This document shows, piece after piece, positions 1 through 8,736 of a DNA stretch of 64,000 nucleotides. Origin of the DNA: Candidatus Villigracilis proximus (GTDB taxonomy: Bacteria; Chloroflexota; Anaerolineae; Anaerolineales; Villigracilaceae). The position numbers were made by a program, and so were the translations under genes. Location of the stretch: positions 8,617-72,616 of the forward strand of contig JADKBB010000065.1 of assembly GCA_016715195.1 (NCBI GenBank). The letters are read 5' to 3'. Under the pieces are notes generated by a model. That model did no database searches. It was given only the letters and a program-made list of their open reading frames with translations, and had not been told where the DNA came from. The first letter of the stretch is position 1; every line of letters begins with the position of its first letter.

Positions 1-2456
1 TCTATCACGTTGGTCGCCCCGGCGAAGACGGATACACCAACCGCATCGTCCAAGCCTGGGGCATGGACGGTCACAACAGCCACACCAATATCTGTTCATC
101 GTCTGCGCGTGCAGGCTATAACTTCTGGCTCGGGCAAGACCGTCCAAGCCCGGATTATGCCAACGCGCGAGTCATCCTTCTTATCTCCAGTCACCTCGAA
201 ACGGGACATTACTTCAACCCGCACGCCCAGCGCATCATCGAAGCCAAAACGGATGGCGCAAAACTCATCACCTTCGACCCGCGCCTGAGCAATACCGCAT
301 CCATGAGCGATGTATGGCTGCCGACATGGCCCGGCAGTGAAAATACCATTCTGCTTGCCATCGCCAATCATCTCATTCAAAACGATCTCTATGATAAAAA
401 CTTCATGCGGAAATGGGTCAACTGGAAGGAAACACTACAAGCAGTGGTCAGTGGACAGTTGACAGTGAACAGCAGCGAGTTAGCTGAAAAGATTCGCACT
501 GCATTAGCAACACCCAAAGACCTTCGACCTTCGACCTTCGACGTTGAACTGTTCAACCTGTTCGACGCATTACTGAAAGACCTCTACGCCGAATACACCT
601 TCGAACGCGCCGCACTTGAATCGAACGTGCCCATCGAGCGCATTCAAGAAACTGCAAAACACGTTGCCAACTGCGAAGGCAAACTCGCCACACATGTTTG
701 GCGCAGTGCCAGTGTCGGTAACCTCGGCGGATGGCAGGTTGCGCGCTGCCTGCTCTTCCTCAATGTGTTGACGGGCAGCATCGGCAACAAGGGCGGCACA
801 TCCATGACGGGTTGGAACAAGTTCGTGCCCAAGCCGTTCAAAGGTGCGCCCGCTCCAGAAACGTGGAACGAACTGCATTACCCCATCGAATATCCGCTCG
901 CGCATTATGAAATGTCCATTCTTTTGCCGCATATGCTCGAAGAAGGCCGCGGCGATATCGATGTTTATTTCACCCGCGTCTACAACCCGATGTGGGTCAA
1001 TCCCGATGGCTTCATGTGGCTGAAGGCACTGAAAGACGAATCAAAAATCAAATGCTATGTGGCACTCACGCCCACATGGAATGAAACCGCATGGTTCGCC
1101 GATTATGTTCTGCCCACAGGTCACGGCCCCGAACGCCACGACCTGATGAGTCAGGAAACACATGCGGGGCAGTGGATCGCCTTCCGTCAACCTGTGCGCC
1201 GCGTCGCGATGGAACGCGCGGGCATGAAAGTGGACTTCACCTATCAAGCCAACCCCGGCGAGGTTTGGGAAGAGAATGAGTTCTGGATTCAACTCTCTGC
1301 AAAAATGGATCCCGACGGTTCGCTCGGCATTCGTCAGTGGTTCGAGAGCCCGTATCGCAAGGGTGAGATCATCACCGTGGATGAATACTATCAATGGATT
1401 TTTGAAAACTCCGTGCCGGGTCTGCCTGAAGCGGCTGCAAAAGAAGGATTAACTCCGCTGGCATACATGCGCAAGTATGGAGTCTTTGAAGTTAAGAAAG
1501 AGAATTATTCACCCTTCGACAAAACGCTTCACACTACGCCTGAAACTGGTCTGACCACCGACGAGCATGATCGTGCCCGAGACGCTTCCGGCGCCATCCT
1601 CGGCTTAATGGTGGATGGATTACCCAAGGCAGGCTTCGATACACCATCCAAGAAACTCGAATTCTTTAGCGACACGCTTTCTGATTGGGGCTGGCCTGAA
1701 AAAGAAAACGTCATCCCGTGGACGGTGAAGAGTCACGTCCACCCTGATTTCATCGACCGTGAAAAAGGCGAGATGATCCTTCTCCCCAATTTCCGTTTGC
1801 CAACGCTCATTCACACCCGTTCAGCAAATGCAAAATGGCTGGTGGAAATCTCGCACAAGAATCCCATTTGGATGAATCCCGAAGACGCCAAGCGCAACGG
1901 ACTTGAAACAGGCGACCTTGCCAAAGTGGAAACCGAGATCGGTCACTTTGTCGATTCGGTCTGGGTGACGGAAGGAATCAAACCTGGTGTCATTGCCATC
2001 AGCCACCATTTGGGACGCTGGCGCTTGCAGGAAGATAAAGGCGTGAGCAAAGGTTCCTCCAACCTTGTTGAACTTCAAGATGATGGCAAGGGCGGTTTCC
2101 TCATGCGCGTCATTCACGGCGCGAAGGCATGGAAATCATCCGACCCGGATACAAGCCGCATTTGGTGGAGCAATGTGGGCGTGAACCAAAACCTCGCTCA
2201 TGCTGTCCACCCCGATCCAATCAGCGGAGTTCACTGCTGGCTGCAAAAGGTGTTGAGCATTCGCAAGGCGGAACCCGGCGAACAGGCAGGCGATCTCTTC
2301 GTGGATACGAACAAGTCCATGGAAAAATATCGTGAGTGGCTTGCACTGACACGACCTGCGGATAAAGTCAGTCCTGATGGCAATCGCCGTCCATATTGGC
2401 TGCCACGTCCATTGAAACCTGTTAAGGAAGCATACAAATTAAAATTAAAGAAGTAA
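1..2456 (+). CDS. Molybdopterin oxidoreductase catalytic subunit, 5' end missing
   Basis: The reading frame is open from the first bases of the window, so the true start and the N-terminal Fe-S motif lie outside. About 818 residues remain. They match the large subunit of DMSO reductase-superfamily enzymes that carry a Mo/W-bis-MGD cofactor, in the broad group of polysulfide, tetrathionate and sulfite (SoeA) type enzymes. A likely metal-ligand Cys lies in the HTNICSSS stretch near the visible start. The C-terminal cofactor-binding domain includes LPNFRLPTLIHTRS and a conserved-looking HCWLQKV. An unusual low-complexity insert sits near residues 145-180 of the visible part. The substrate cannot be told from sequence. 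The sulfur-related island to the right makes a sulfur oxyanion plausible, but that is inference. The Fe-S and membrane subunits would be expected upstream, outside the window. Confidence 0.85.
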   Translation, partial: YHVGRPGEDGYTNRIVQAWGMDGHNSHTNICSSSARAGYNFWLGQDRPSPDYANARVILLISSHLETGHYFNPHAQRIIEAKTDGAKLITFDPRLSNTASMSDVWLPTWPGSENTILLAIANHLIQNDLYDKNFMRKWVNWKETLQAVVSGQLTVNSSELAEKIRTALATPKDLRPSTFDVELFNLFDALLKDLYAEYTFERAALESNVPIERIQETAKHVANCEGKLATHVWRSASVGNLGGWQVARCLLFLNVLTGSIGNKGGTSMTGWNKFVPKPFKGAPAPETWNELHYPIEYPLAHYEMSILLPHMLEEGRGDIDVYFTRVYNPMWVNPDGFMWLKALKDESKIKCYVALTPTWNETAWFADYVLPTGHGPERHDLMSQETHAGQWIAFRQPVRRVAMERAGMKVDFTYQANPGEVWEENEFWIQLSAKMDPDGSLGIRQWFESPYRKGEIITVDEYYQWIFENSVPGLPEAAAKEGLTPLAYMRKYGVFEVKKENYSPFDKTLHTTPETGLTTDEHDRARDASGAILGLMVDGLPKAGFDTPSKKLEFFSDTLSDWGWPEKENVIPWTVKSHVHPDFIDREKGEMILLPNFRLPTLIHTRSANAKWLVEISHKNPIWMNPEDAKRNGLETGDLAKVETEIGHFVDSVWVTEGIKPGVIAISHHLGRWRLQEDKGVSKGSSNLVELQDDGKGGFLMRVIHGAKAWKSSDPDTSRIWWSNVGVNQNLAHAVHPDPISGVHCWLQKVLSIRKAEPGEQAGDLFVDTNKSMEKYREWLALTRPADKVSPDGNRRPYWLPRPLKPVKEAYKLKLKK
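441..542 (+). repeat. Low-complexity repeat units inside a coding frame
   Basis: Two short near-tandem tracts lie in frame in the molybdoenzyme gene. At 441-475 units of the form GTCAGTG / GACAGT repeat about four times, and at 519-542 the unit GACCTTC repeats three times followed by GAC. Together with the spacer they encode about 34 residues that look like an insertion between conserved blocks. The unit style resembles the intergenic repeats elsewhere in this window. Confidence 0.6.
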
Positions 2457-2461
2457 ACTTG

Positions 2462-2494
2462 AACCCTGACAGGTTTTTACAACCTGTCAGGGTT
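2462..2494. terminator. Perfect 14-bp stem-loop after the molybdoenzyme gene
   Basis: AACCCTGACAGGTT at 2462-2475 pairs perfectly with 2481-2494 across a five-base loop. It starts a few bases after the stop codon of the molybdoenzyme. There is no T-run, so it may be a weak terminator, an mRNA 3' stabiliser or a member of a dispersed palindrome family. Confidence 0.6.
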
Positions 2495-2578
2495 GATACA
2501 TTCACTCGAAGCAGAATCAATTTTCAGTACGTGTGAAGCGTGCATTTCGTCGAGATCAAATTGAAAGCGTAAACAAAT

Positions 2579-3661
2579 ATGGCTGAGAAATCAACTCCCA
2601 AAGCAAAGACATCTACAAAACCAAAAAAGAAACCCAAACAGGCCGAGCCCGAAGATTCAGTTTGGACGTATCGTGGATACCATCTTAAGACAAGTGAATT
2701 TACCACGGCGATGGTGCATTTCTTCCGTGCAGAAATTCAACGCGCGAATGTGTGGCGGCAGCGATTGGATACCACCACGAATTGGGCGGTGGTTGCCACC
2801 GGCGCGACGCTTTCGATTGCGTTCAGCCAATCGAATGTTCATCATGCGATCATATTATTAAATACGCTGCTGGTCTTGTGGTTTCTTTTTATTGAAGCAC
2901 GGCGGTATCGTTATTATGAGTTGTGGAGTTATCGTGTGCGTTTGATGGAAACGGATTTTTATGCGGCTATGCTTGTGCCGCCGTTTCATCCCTCGCCAGA
3001 TTGGGCGGAGAATCTCGCGGAAAGTTTGCTCACCCCCAGTTTTCCCATTTCTGTGTGGGAGGCGTTTGGCCGCCGTTTGCGCCGAAATTATTATTGGATA
3101 TTTCTAATTCTTTATGCTTCTTGGGTGGCGAAGATTTGGCTGTACCCTGCTTCACCGATGAATGCGGAGGAGTTTATTCGCCGCGCTTCGGTTGGGCCGG
3201 TTTCAGGTGAGATTATGATCGGGCTGGGATTGGCGTTTTATGCATTTCTGACGATCTTTGCAATTGCCACGATCAATATGACGCGCGCGACGGGCGAGGT
3301 GCTTCCGCGCTTTGGCGATGAAACGGCAACCGCCGCGCCATCTGAGCAGGGTAAACCGAGAGGCTTGCGTGCGCTGATCGCTCCCCGTCAACGCCGCCGC
3401 CAGCTTTTGGCGTTGATCATCACCGGCAATGCGGAGGCAGTTTCCAACCGGATTCTTTCGGATCTCAAACGTGGTGTGACAGCCATCAATGGCAAAGGTA
3501 TGTATACGGGCACAGATCGCACGATTCTTATGTGTGCGTTGACCGTCACTGAGGTACATAACTTAAAAACGGCTGTTGCAAAAGAAGATCCACAGGCATT
3601 TGTGATCGTTTCCCCTGCGCAGGAAATATTGGGGCGCGGATTTAATCAGCTTGAAGAGTAG
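2579..3661 (+). CDS. DUF2270 membrane protein with C-terminal DUF2179-like domain
   Basis: A 360-residue protein of unknown function. The first 30 residues are very rich in Lys and Pro. Residues about 30-240 match the DUF2270 integral membrane family, with hydrophobic segments near 70-105, 170-190 and 215-235 and the family-like stretch FIEARRYRYYELW. The last 90 residues (RRQLLALIITGNAEAVSNRI to the end) resemble the DUF2179 domain that ends YitT-type membrane proteins and is thought to sense a ligand. The fusion of the two is the notable feature. The gene stands alone between the molybdoenzyme and the convergent lipoate island. No clear Shine-Dalgarno sequence is visible. Confidence 0.7.
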   Translation: MAEKSTPKAKTSTKPKKKPKQAEPEDSVWTYRGYHLKTSEFTTAMVHFFRAEIQRANVWRQRLDTTTNWAVVATGATLSIAFSQSNVHHAIILLNTLLVLWFLFIEARRYRYYELWSYRVRLMETDFYAAMLVPPFHPSPDWAENLAESLLTPSFPISVWEAFGRRLRRNYYWIFLILYASWVAKIWLYPASPMNAEEFIRRASVGPVSGEIMIGLGLAFYAFLTIFAIATINMTRATGEVLPRFGDETATAAPSEQGKPRGLRALIAPRQRRRQLLALIITGNAEAVSNRILSDLKRGVTAINGKGMYTGTDRTILMCALTVTEVHNLKTAVAKEDPQAFVIVSPAQEILGRGFNQLEE

Positions 3662-3870
3662 CTAACTCTTTTAGAATTATGTTTATGGAAATCTCCAAAG
3701 AAGAAAATAATCCACGAAGGCCTTGAGTTTTCATAAAAATTCTCTACTTACAATCAACTGTTTTCACCACAAAGAGTACCGGATTTCATTTTTTCTTCAC
3801 GTTCATTGTGATCCATTTTTGGTATTTATACAGTAGACAGATAAAGAAGCATAAGAAATTTATGCTTCTT

Positions 3871-4851
3871 TTAAAGTTCAATATTTTCCTTCCAATCGCT
3901 GAATAAAATTCCCCGTAATTTCTCTTCCTCAAAACTCCAATCCCGTTCAGGAGTCGATTGTAAAATGACCTCCTGAATCACATCGTCCGAAAGCCAAAAA
4001 CTCCCCCGAACACCATAACCATCCATCTGAACTTCATCATAACGAATAAACGCGCGCGCTGAAATTTTCAAGGTACGCATCGGCTCAGGGCTGGAATTTG
4101 TTTTATGCAGCGCCAGATAATCGGGTGAAGCAAGTTCCTTTGCCTCTTCCTCGGCGGCTTGCCATTCTTCAGGCGTCAACTCGCCCAATTCCAATTCCCG
4201 CCCCATTGAAGTGGCAAACGACTCGATCAACAGATCCGTAACCTGCTCCATCGAAACATTCATCGCCAGGTCTTTCATCGTGATGATTCTTTGGTGCAGC
4301 GCCTTCTGCGCCAGCAACCGAAACGACGGCCACGGTGTCTGCCAGACGGCCGTCATCGCTTCGTAATCAAAGTCAAACAAAATATTCCCGACCACGATCG
4401 CAGCATCTTCAATCCGCCCGCCACCCGTGCCTGCAATGCGCCTGCCATTTACTTCGATCTCATTCGTCTCGCGCAATTCCGCGCTTAAGCCAAGTCCGCG
4501 CAGTGTGTTGACAGGTGCGGCAAGCGCCGAGGAATAAATATCCTTGAGCATCACAGGCAAATGCGTGTGATGAAAAATACATTGATAAAAAATCTGGTTC
4601 TCATCCAGATAAGTTGCGCCGCCGCCCAACCGACGCCGATACACCGGCAATCCGCGCCGCGCACATTCCGCCGGGTCAAAAATACTTTCAAAAACCTGAT
4701 GATACCCAAGACACAAATACGGCTCGTTCGGACGACAAAGCACAATGGTGTCCTGTGCTTCGTCGTCCATTCTTTCAGCAAGCGCATGATAAATTGCCTG
4801 AGTCTGCCACGGCGGGACAGCGCCCAGATTGATCAGCCGAATCGGTTTCAT
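3871..4851 (-). CDS. Lipoate ligase-like protein with Arg at the catalytic Lys position
   Basis: A 326-residue member of the biotin/lipoate protein ligase fold. It carries the lipoyl-binding signature RRLGGGATYLDE near residues 73-84 and the core NEIEVNGRRIAGTGGG near 130-145. In lipoate ligases and octanoyltransferases the second residue of the R-R pair is the Lys that contacts the lipoyl group. Here it is Arg138 (codon at 4438-4440), so the enzyme may be altered, non-catalytic or work with a partner. It is the last gene of the leftward island, 36 bases after the LipS1-like gene. By context it belongs with the sLpl/LipS lipoate assembly found next to sHdr sulfur-oxidation genes. The family is clear; the activity is uncertain. 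Confidence 0.8.
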   Translation of the reverse strand: MKPIRLINLGAVPPWQTQAIYHALAERMDDEAQDTIVLCRPNEPYLCLGYHQVFESIFDPAECARRGLPVYRRRLGGGATYLDENQIFYQCIFHHTHLPVMLKDIYSSALAAPVNTLRGLGLSAELRETNEIEVNGRRIAGTGGGRIEDAAIVVGNILFDFDYEAMTAVWQTPWPSFRLLAQKALHQRIITMKDLAMNVSMEQVTDLLIESFATSMGRELELGELTPEEWQAAEEEAKELASPDYLALHKTNSSPEPMRTLKISARAFIRYDEVQMDGYGVRGSFWLSDDVIQEVILQSTPERDWSFEEEKLRGILFSDWKENIEL

Positions 4852-4887
4852 GGATGGCTTCGCCGCCTCATCCTTAACTGGAAGCTG

Positions 4888-5997
4888 CTACTGCGCCGCA
4901 GAAATGGACTTCGCCCAAACTTCATCCAACCGCATCTGCCCGCGGATAATGGTCACATCTTCGGCATTCGGCACGAACGGATAATCGCGATATTCCTCGC
5001 TCGGGCGGTACGACCCATACGGACGGTTGCAAGCCATCACGCCGTGACGGTCAGGGCAGCCGTTGGTCATAAACGGCAAACCTGAATTAATGGCTTCATC
5101 CAGCATGGTTTCGGGAGCATCTAATTTTGAGAGTCCGCCTGCTTCGTTGTAGGTGATCGCTGCAGGAGACAGTTCATAATTTTCGATCAAATATTTGACG
5201 AGCTGCACACGGCGGTGACGATCAAGCGGTTGGCGCGGCAGGTCTTGTGTAGCAGTGCCGGGTTCGGGATTGAACGCGAACAAATACCCGGCGATCTGTT
5301 CCTCTCTTAATTGGAAGAACAAATTGAAAAGGTCACGATCCGTTTCACCCAGACCAACAATCACATGACAGTTGACATTCATTGGCCCAAACATCTTGCG
5401 CGCCATGCGGATGATCTCCCAGTGATAATCCCATTTATGCGGGCCGCGAGTCTTCTTGCCACGCGCCTCATCGAAGATTTCTTCTGTTGCGCCATCCAAA
5501 CCAATGCCGATAATATCCACACCCGCATCGCGAATTTCCAGAAGTTTCGCTTCATTCAAAAGCGTTGCGCTGACCAATGCCGCAATCGGCACCTGCGGAG
5601 CTTTTTCATGCACACGACGGACAATCTCCATCATGTCAGCATTGGCACGATGATCCTGTACCTGCGAAACGCATACGCGCCCAACTTCCTTTTTGGCTTC
5701 GCGCTCGGCAATTTTTTCTGCGATGAGGTCTGTGGAATACAAAGGCCAGCCCACACGGATGAAAGTATTATCCTCGGGCATACCTGGTCTCTCACGCGCC
5801 AATCCGCAATAGGTGCAGTTGGCGTAACAACCTTCGGGATAATTTTGAAGCAAATTAATACAATCGCAGGCTGAGCGCTCAATACGACCCGGCTTCAATC
5901 CAAGCTCAATCGCCGCCGCCATACTAATGCGGACATAATCCGGGCTGATCTGAAAATGCTCTGCCTGCTGGTCTGCTGGAATGGTTACTTTTGCCAT
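4888..5997 (-). CDS. lipS1: Radical SAM lipoyl synthase component, LipS1-like
   Basis: A 369-residue radical SAM enzyme. The SAM [4Fe-4S] cluster motif CX3CX2C is at Cys57, Cys61 and Cys64 (GCYANCTYC), and further Cys residues at 44 and 46 could help bind an auxiliary cluster. Near the end, TNGCPDRHGVMACNRP adds two more Cys. Its position between lipoate ligase-like genes and a second radical SAM gene fits the split lipoyl synthase LipS1/LipS2, in which two radical SAM proteins together insert the sulfurs at C6 and C8 of a protein-bound octanoyl chain. The classical LipA is shorter and has a different N-terminal CX4CX5C cluster. Assignment to S1 rather than S2 is by resemblance and is not certain. 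Confidence 0.68.
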   Translation of the reverse strand: MAKVTIPADQQAEHFQISPDYVRISMAAAIELGLKPGRIERSACDCINLLQNYPEGCYANCTYCGLARERPGMPEDNTFIRVGWPLYSTDLIAEKIAEREAKKEVGRVCVSQVQDHRANADMMEIVRRVHEKAPQVPIAALVSATLLNEAKLLEIRDAGVDIIGIGLDGATEEIFDEARGKKTRGPHKWDYHWEIIRMARKMFGPMNVNCHVIVGLGETDRDLFNLFFQLREEQIAGYLFAFNPEPGTATQDLPRQPLDRHRRVQLVKYLIENYELSPAAITYNEAGGLSKLDAPETMLDEAINSGLPFMTNGCPDRHGVMACNRPYGSYRPSEEYRDYPFVPNAEDVTIIRGQMRLDEVWAKSISAAQ

Positions 5998-6015
5998 GTT
6001 AACTCCTGAAAAAAA

Positions 6016-6103
6016 ATAAACACAAAGGGCACCAAGGTCACGAAGGTAAAACCCTTAAGGTGAAACCGCATTTCACTTTGTGTACTTTGTGTCCTTCGTG
6101 TTT
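6016..6103. repeat. Imperfect inverted repeat made of ACAAAG/CACGAAGG-like units
   Basis: The 113-base space between the two radical SAM genes holds a left arm of near-tandem units (ACACAAAGG, CACCAAGG, CACGAAGG) at 6019-6047 and a right arm reading the same units on the other strand at 6070-6103. It could fold into a long imperfect hairpin in the mRNA. Confidence 0.6.
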
Positions 6104-6110
6104 GAATAAT

Positions 6111-7025
6111 TTACCAAGTCACCCCGCAGCAGGCATTCACGAACTGCGGACGCAGCCCAGCCTGTCGGGCGTATTCAACAATATCATTGGCAGGGAATGC
6201 AATGCCGTTCAAACCGGCATCCACCGCCAGACGATCAATTTCAACTTTCATATCTCCCATCGGACGGGCGCACCCCAACATCACAGGTGTGGATGGAAGC
6301 GCCTTGCGCGTCTTTTGGAAGAATGCGCCGATCTCACTCAGGGACGGAGGAGTGACGTTCGCCATTGCTGTTTTTGACATCGACATCAACACCACCAACG
6401 CCAACAGCTTCGGTGGATGGCGGACGATCATCTCAAGCGCGCGGTCTTCGCCGAGCATTTTTCCGTAGTGCAGCCCAATGACAATATGCGGCACCATCGG
6501 GACTTTATATTTTTCCATCCACGACAGCGCATCTTCATAATCTTCCGGGTCGGCATCGAGATGATAGACCTCGTGAATGGTATCGCGATGGCCGATGATG
6601 TCGATCATTGCGCCGTCCACATCCACTTCGCCGAGTGCGGCGCAGGTTTCTTCATCAGGCAAACCTACATGCACGCGGACGGCCATTCCCAATTCTGTGC
6701 GAACTCGCTTCATATCGTCAATGTGAGGGAGCAATGGAACGCGTCCCTGCGGGTCACTGCCACCAGAGATCAACACGCCGCGTGTGCCCTGCCCTGCCAG
6801 TGATTCGCACAGGTCATACAACGAGCCATCGAAGCGGCGCAGATCGGTCATGCCGCGCAATACTTTTGTGTTGCAATGTTCGCAACTCAGCGCACAGGCT
6901 GTACCTGTAATGCTGATCGAGACAAATTCCTCAGCACCCTGATTGTCATGTTCGTCGGTTTTGTAGCCGCGAAAACCAGGGGTGTGGAAGATGATCTCGT
7001 TGGAATTAGGAAGCGGAAGGGTCAT
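6111..7025 (-). CDS. lipS2: Radical SAM lipoyl synthase component, LipS2-like
   Basis: A 304-residue radical SAM protein when started at the ATG at 7025, which overlaps the end of the upstream ligase gene by 20 bases and so suggests translational coupling. A longer reading frame runs further upstream, but that part is antisense-frame noise over the ligase. The cluster motif CX3CX2C is at Cys44, Cys48 and Cys51 (CALSCEHC), followed by a SAM-binding region with ISGGSDPQG. The protein ends in FVNACCGVTW, whose paired Cys could bind an extra cluster. With the neighbouring 369-residue radical SAM protein it forms the two-component LipS1/LipS2 lipoyl synthase, by context and resemblance. Which one is S1 and which S2 would need alignment. 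Confidence 0.65.
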   Translation of the reverse strand: MTLPLPNSNEIIFHTPGFRGYKTDEHDNQGAEEFVSISITGTACALSCEHCNTKVLRGMTDLRRFDGSLYDLCESLAGQGTRGVLISGGSDPQGRVPLLPHIDDMKRVRTELGMAVRVHVGLPDEETCAALGEVDVDGAMIDIIGHRDTIHEVYHLDADPEDYEDALSWMEKYKVPMVPHIVIGLHYGKMLGEDRALEMIVRHPPKLLALVVLMSMSKTAMANVTPPSLSEIGAFFQKTRKALPSTPVMLGCARPMGDMKVEIDRLAVDAGLNGIAFPANDIVEYARQAGLRPQFVNACCGVTW

Positions 7026-8112
7026 AAGGGTTGGCGTTCTCGAGAGTACCCACCAAAACAGCATTTGCGATGGCTTTGAGTGTCGTCTCTTGAATCGCTT
7101 CGAGAGGGAGGCCGTTGAAATCTTTTTCGCGGCGCTGATAGACCTTTGCCAGCGTAGCGGATACTTTTTCAGGTTGGCTTGCGTGCCAGCGCAATGCGCC
7201 TTCCATTTCAGCCACGGCCGATTCTTCAGCGAAGAAATCTCCACCGATGTAAACGGCTTTGAGCGTTTCGCCCGCCATTGCTACGCGGATATCGAGCAGT
7301 CCCACAGGGGTTTTGAATTTTGCGCCGCCGAATTTATCTTCCACGGTGGAGGTCTGGTAGATCCATTCGTCGCTGAGATATTTTTCGGATTCGGTTTTGG
7401 AAATGGCCTGGAGTTCGTCTGCTGTATATTGTCCGGCAACCAGCTCAAGGTTAAGAGTCGAGGCGTAATTTCTTGCGATGGCCTGCCGAACGTCTTCGAG
7501 AGGAATATCCCGCCCCAGTTCGCGGCGCACAGTCGTTATCCGCTCGGTGATGGCAGATACCAGTTTGTCGGAGATCTTTTCCAACGGCGTGTTGAGCACT
7601 TGCAGCATGAGTTTCACATCCAGATCGACAAGCGTGCTGGCGTGGAAAAGCAGGCTGCCGGAGTGGGCGCGGTGGATACCGGTGCCGACAATTTTTCTGC
7701 CGTTGACCATAATGTCGTTCTTGTTGTGGAATTGCGCGTTGACGCCGAGTTCGTTTAGGCCTTTGATAATTCCCTCAGACAGAGTGGACATCAAATCGCG
7801 TGCGCGGCTGTATGTGTCTTCGGCCTGTCCGGGGAGCATGAGCGCCAACCCAAGCTGACCGTCCCCCATGATGATCGCGCCGCCGCCGGTGGGACGACGA
7901 TTGACGGTGATGTTGTTCTCTTTGCAGAAATCAAGGCGCAATTCGTTTTGAATATTCTGGAAACGCCCGACCAGACCGCAATGAGATTTATATGTATAAA
8001 GGCGCAGCGTGGGAACAGACTCGCCCGTACCAACGCGCTCGCCGATCACTTCGTCGGCGCTGAGGCCGAAGGAAGCGGTGACATTATCCTGAATGATCAA
8101 GCGCAGATCCAT
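7006..8112 (-). CDS. Lipoate-protein ligase with intact catalytic Lys
   Basis: A 368-residue protein of the LplA/sLpl type. The ATG chosen overlaps the stop of the GcvH-like gene as TGATG, an arrangement that couples translation; a start four codons earlier is possible. The motif NRRPTGGGAIIMGDGQ near residues 71-86 and NDIMVNGRKIVGTG near 132-145 mark the lipoyl-AMP site, with the catalytic Lys at about residue 140. The last third carries an accessory domain like that of LplA. It most likely attaches lipoate or octanoate to the lysine of the GcvH-like proteins encoded in the same island. Compared with its paralogue at 3.9-4.9 kb it keeps the catalytic Lys, so it is the better candidate for the active ligase. 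Confidence 0.85.
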   Translation of the reverse strand: MDLRLIIQDNVTASFGLSADEVIGERVGTGESVPTLRLYTYKSHCGLVGRFQNIQNELRLDFCKENNITVNRRPTGGGAIIMGDGQLGLALMLPGQAEDTYSRARDLMSTLSEGIIKGLNELGVNAQFHNKNDIMVNGRKIVGTGIHRAHSGSLLFHASTLVDLDVKLMLQVLNTPLEKISDKLVSAITERITTVRRELGRDIPLEDVRQAIARNYASTLNLELVAGQYTADELQAISKTESEKYLSDEWIYQTSTVEDKFGGAKFKTPVGLLDIRVAMAGETLKAVYIGGDFFAEESAVAEMEGALRWHASQPEKVSATLAKVYQRREKDFNGLPLEAIQETTLKAIANAVLVGTLENANPYDPSAS

Positions 8113-8579
8113 CAGTCGATCCAACCTTGTTGGCGATAGCGTTTGAGTTCGGAGTCAACCCATGCGGGCAGTTCGTCCACATTTACCATTTGCGCGGATT
8201 CGTTTTCCCAGTTGCTGGGTTTGATGACAACCAGCCAGCCGTTGGTGTAGGTTTCCTGATTGACAAGTGCAGGGTTGCGCACGGTCAGGTCATTGCGTTC
8301 GACAATCTCACCGCTAATGGGAGATGTCAGGTCGCCTGTCATTTTTGCGGCTTCGAGTGTGCCGAGGGATTCGCCGCGTTCCACTTTGGTGCCTGCGGGC
8401 TGCAAAGAGACGTATGCGAGATCACCCAATGCAGCCAGACCAAGCGCGTCCATGCCGATGGTGACATTTCCTGTGACATGGTCAAAGGAGGCCCACATGT
8501 GATTCTCTCGTCCGTAGAAACGATCTGCGGGAATGGAATATAGATCTGTGCCAATTTTAAATTCTTGTGTGTTGCTCAT
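8112..8579 (-). CDS. GcvH-like lipoate-binding protein
   Basis: A 155-residue single lipoyl-domain protein. The probable lipoylated residue is Lys79 in LEAAKMTGDL, followed by the typical SPISGEI turn. It is somewhat longer than GcvH, with a tail ending RYRQQGWID. No gcvT or gcvP lies anywhere in the window, and the neighbours are a lipoate ligase, two radical SAM lipoyl synthase-like genes and hydrogenase maturation genes. So it is more likely a lipoate carrier for sulfur transfer (LbpA-like) or the carrier on which lipoate is assembled than the H protein of the glycine cleavage system. A role in glycine cleavage cannot be excluded if P and T are elsewhere. Confidence 0.82.
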   Translation of the reverse strand: MSNTQEFKIGTDLYSIPADRFYGRENHMWASFDHVTGNVTIGMDALGLAALGDLAYVSLQPAGTKVERGESLGTLEAAKMTGDLTSPISGEIVERNDLTVRNPALVNQETYTNGWLVVIKPSNWENESAQMVNVDELPAWVDSELKRYRQQGWID

Positions 8580-8629
8580 ATTTTCTCCAAGTGTTGAAAT
8601 TTAGATGGTTGGCTTGTTATAAAAACATT

Positions 8630-8722
8630 CGACTCAAATGCGAATTACGCAAATGACGCGATTTTTTTTCGTAGAAGCAGGCAATCTTCGCGCTATTCGC
8701 GTTCAGAATTTCTACTTTTACA
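8630..8722. repeat. Imperfect inverted repeat made of ACGCGAAT-like units
   Basis: The gap between hypC and the GcvH-like gene has units of the type GCGAATTACGCAAATGACGC at 8640-8660 and related units in the opposite sense (TTCGCGCTATTCGCG) at 8685-8702. The arms are imperfect but clearly related, with a T-rich stretch between them. Confidence 0.5.
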
Positions 8723-8736
8723 TATGAGCCAAATAT

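Noticed and set aside
7026..7244. Upstream extension of the LipS2-like reading frame
   Set aside because: The extension lies wholly over the end of the lipoate ligase gene and its residues do not resemble a radical SAM N-terminus.
8112..8579. Glycine cleavage system H protein
   Set aside because: The fold fits, but gcvP and gcvT are absent and all neighbours belong to lipoate assembly and hydrogenase maturation, so a sulfur-transfer or scaffold role is preferred.
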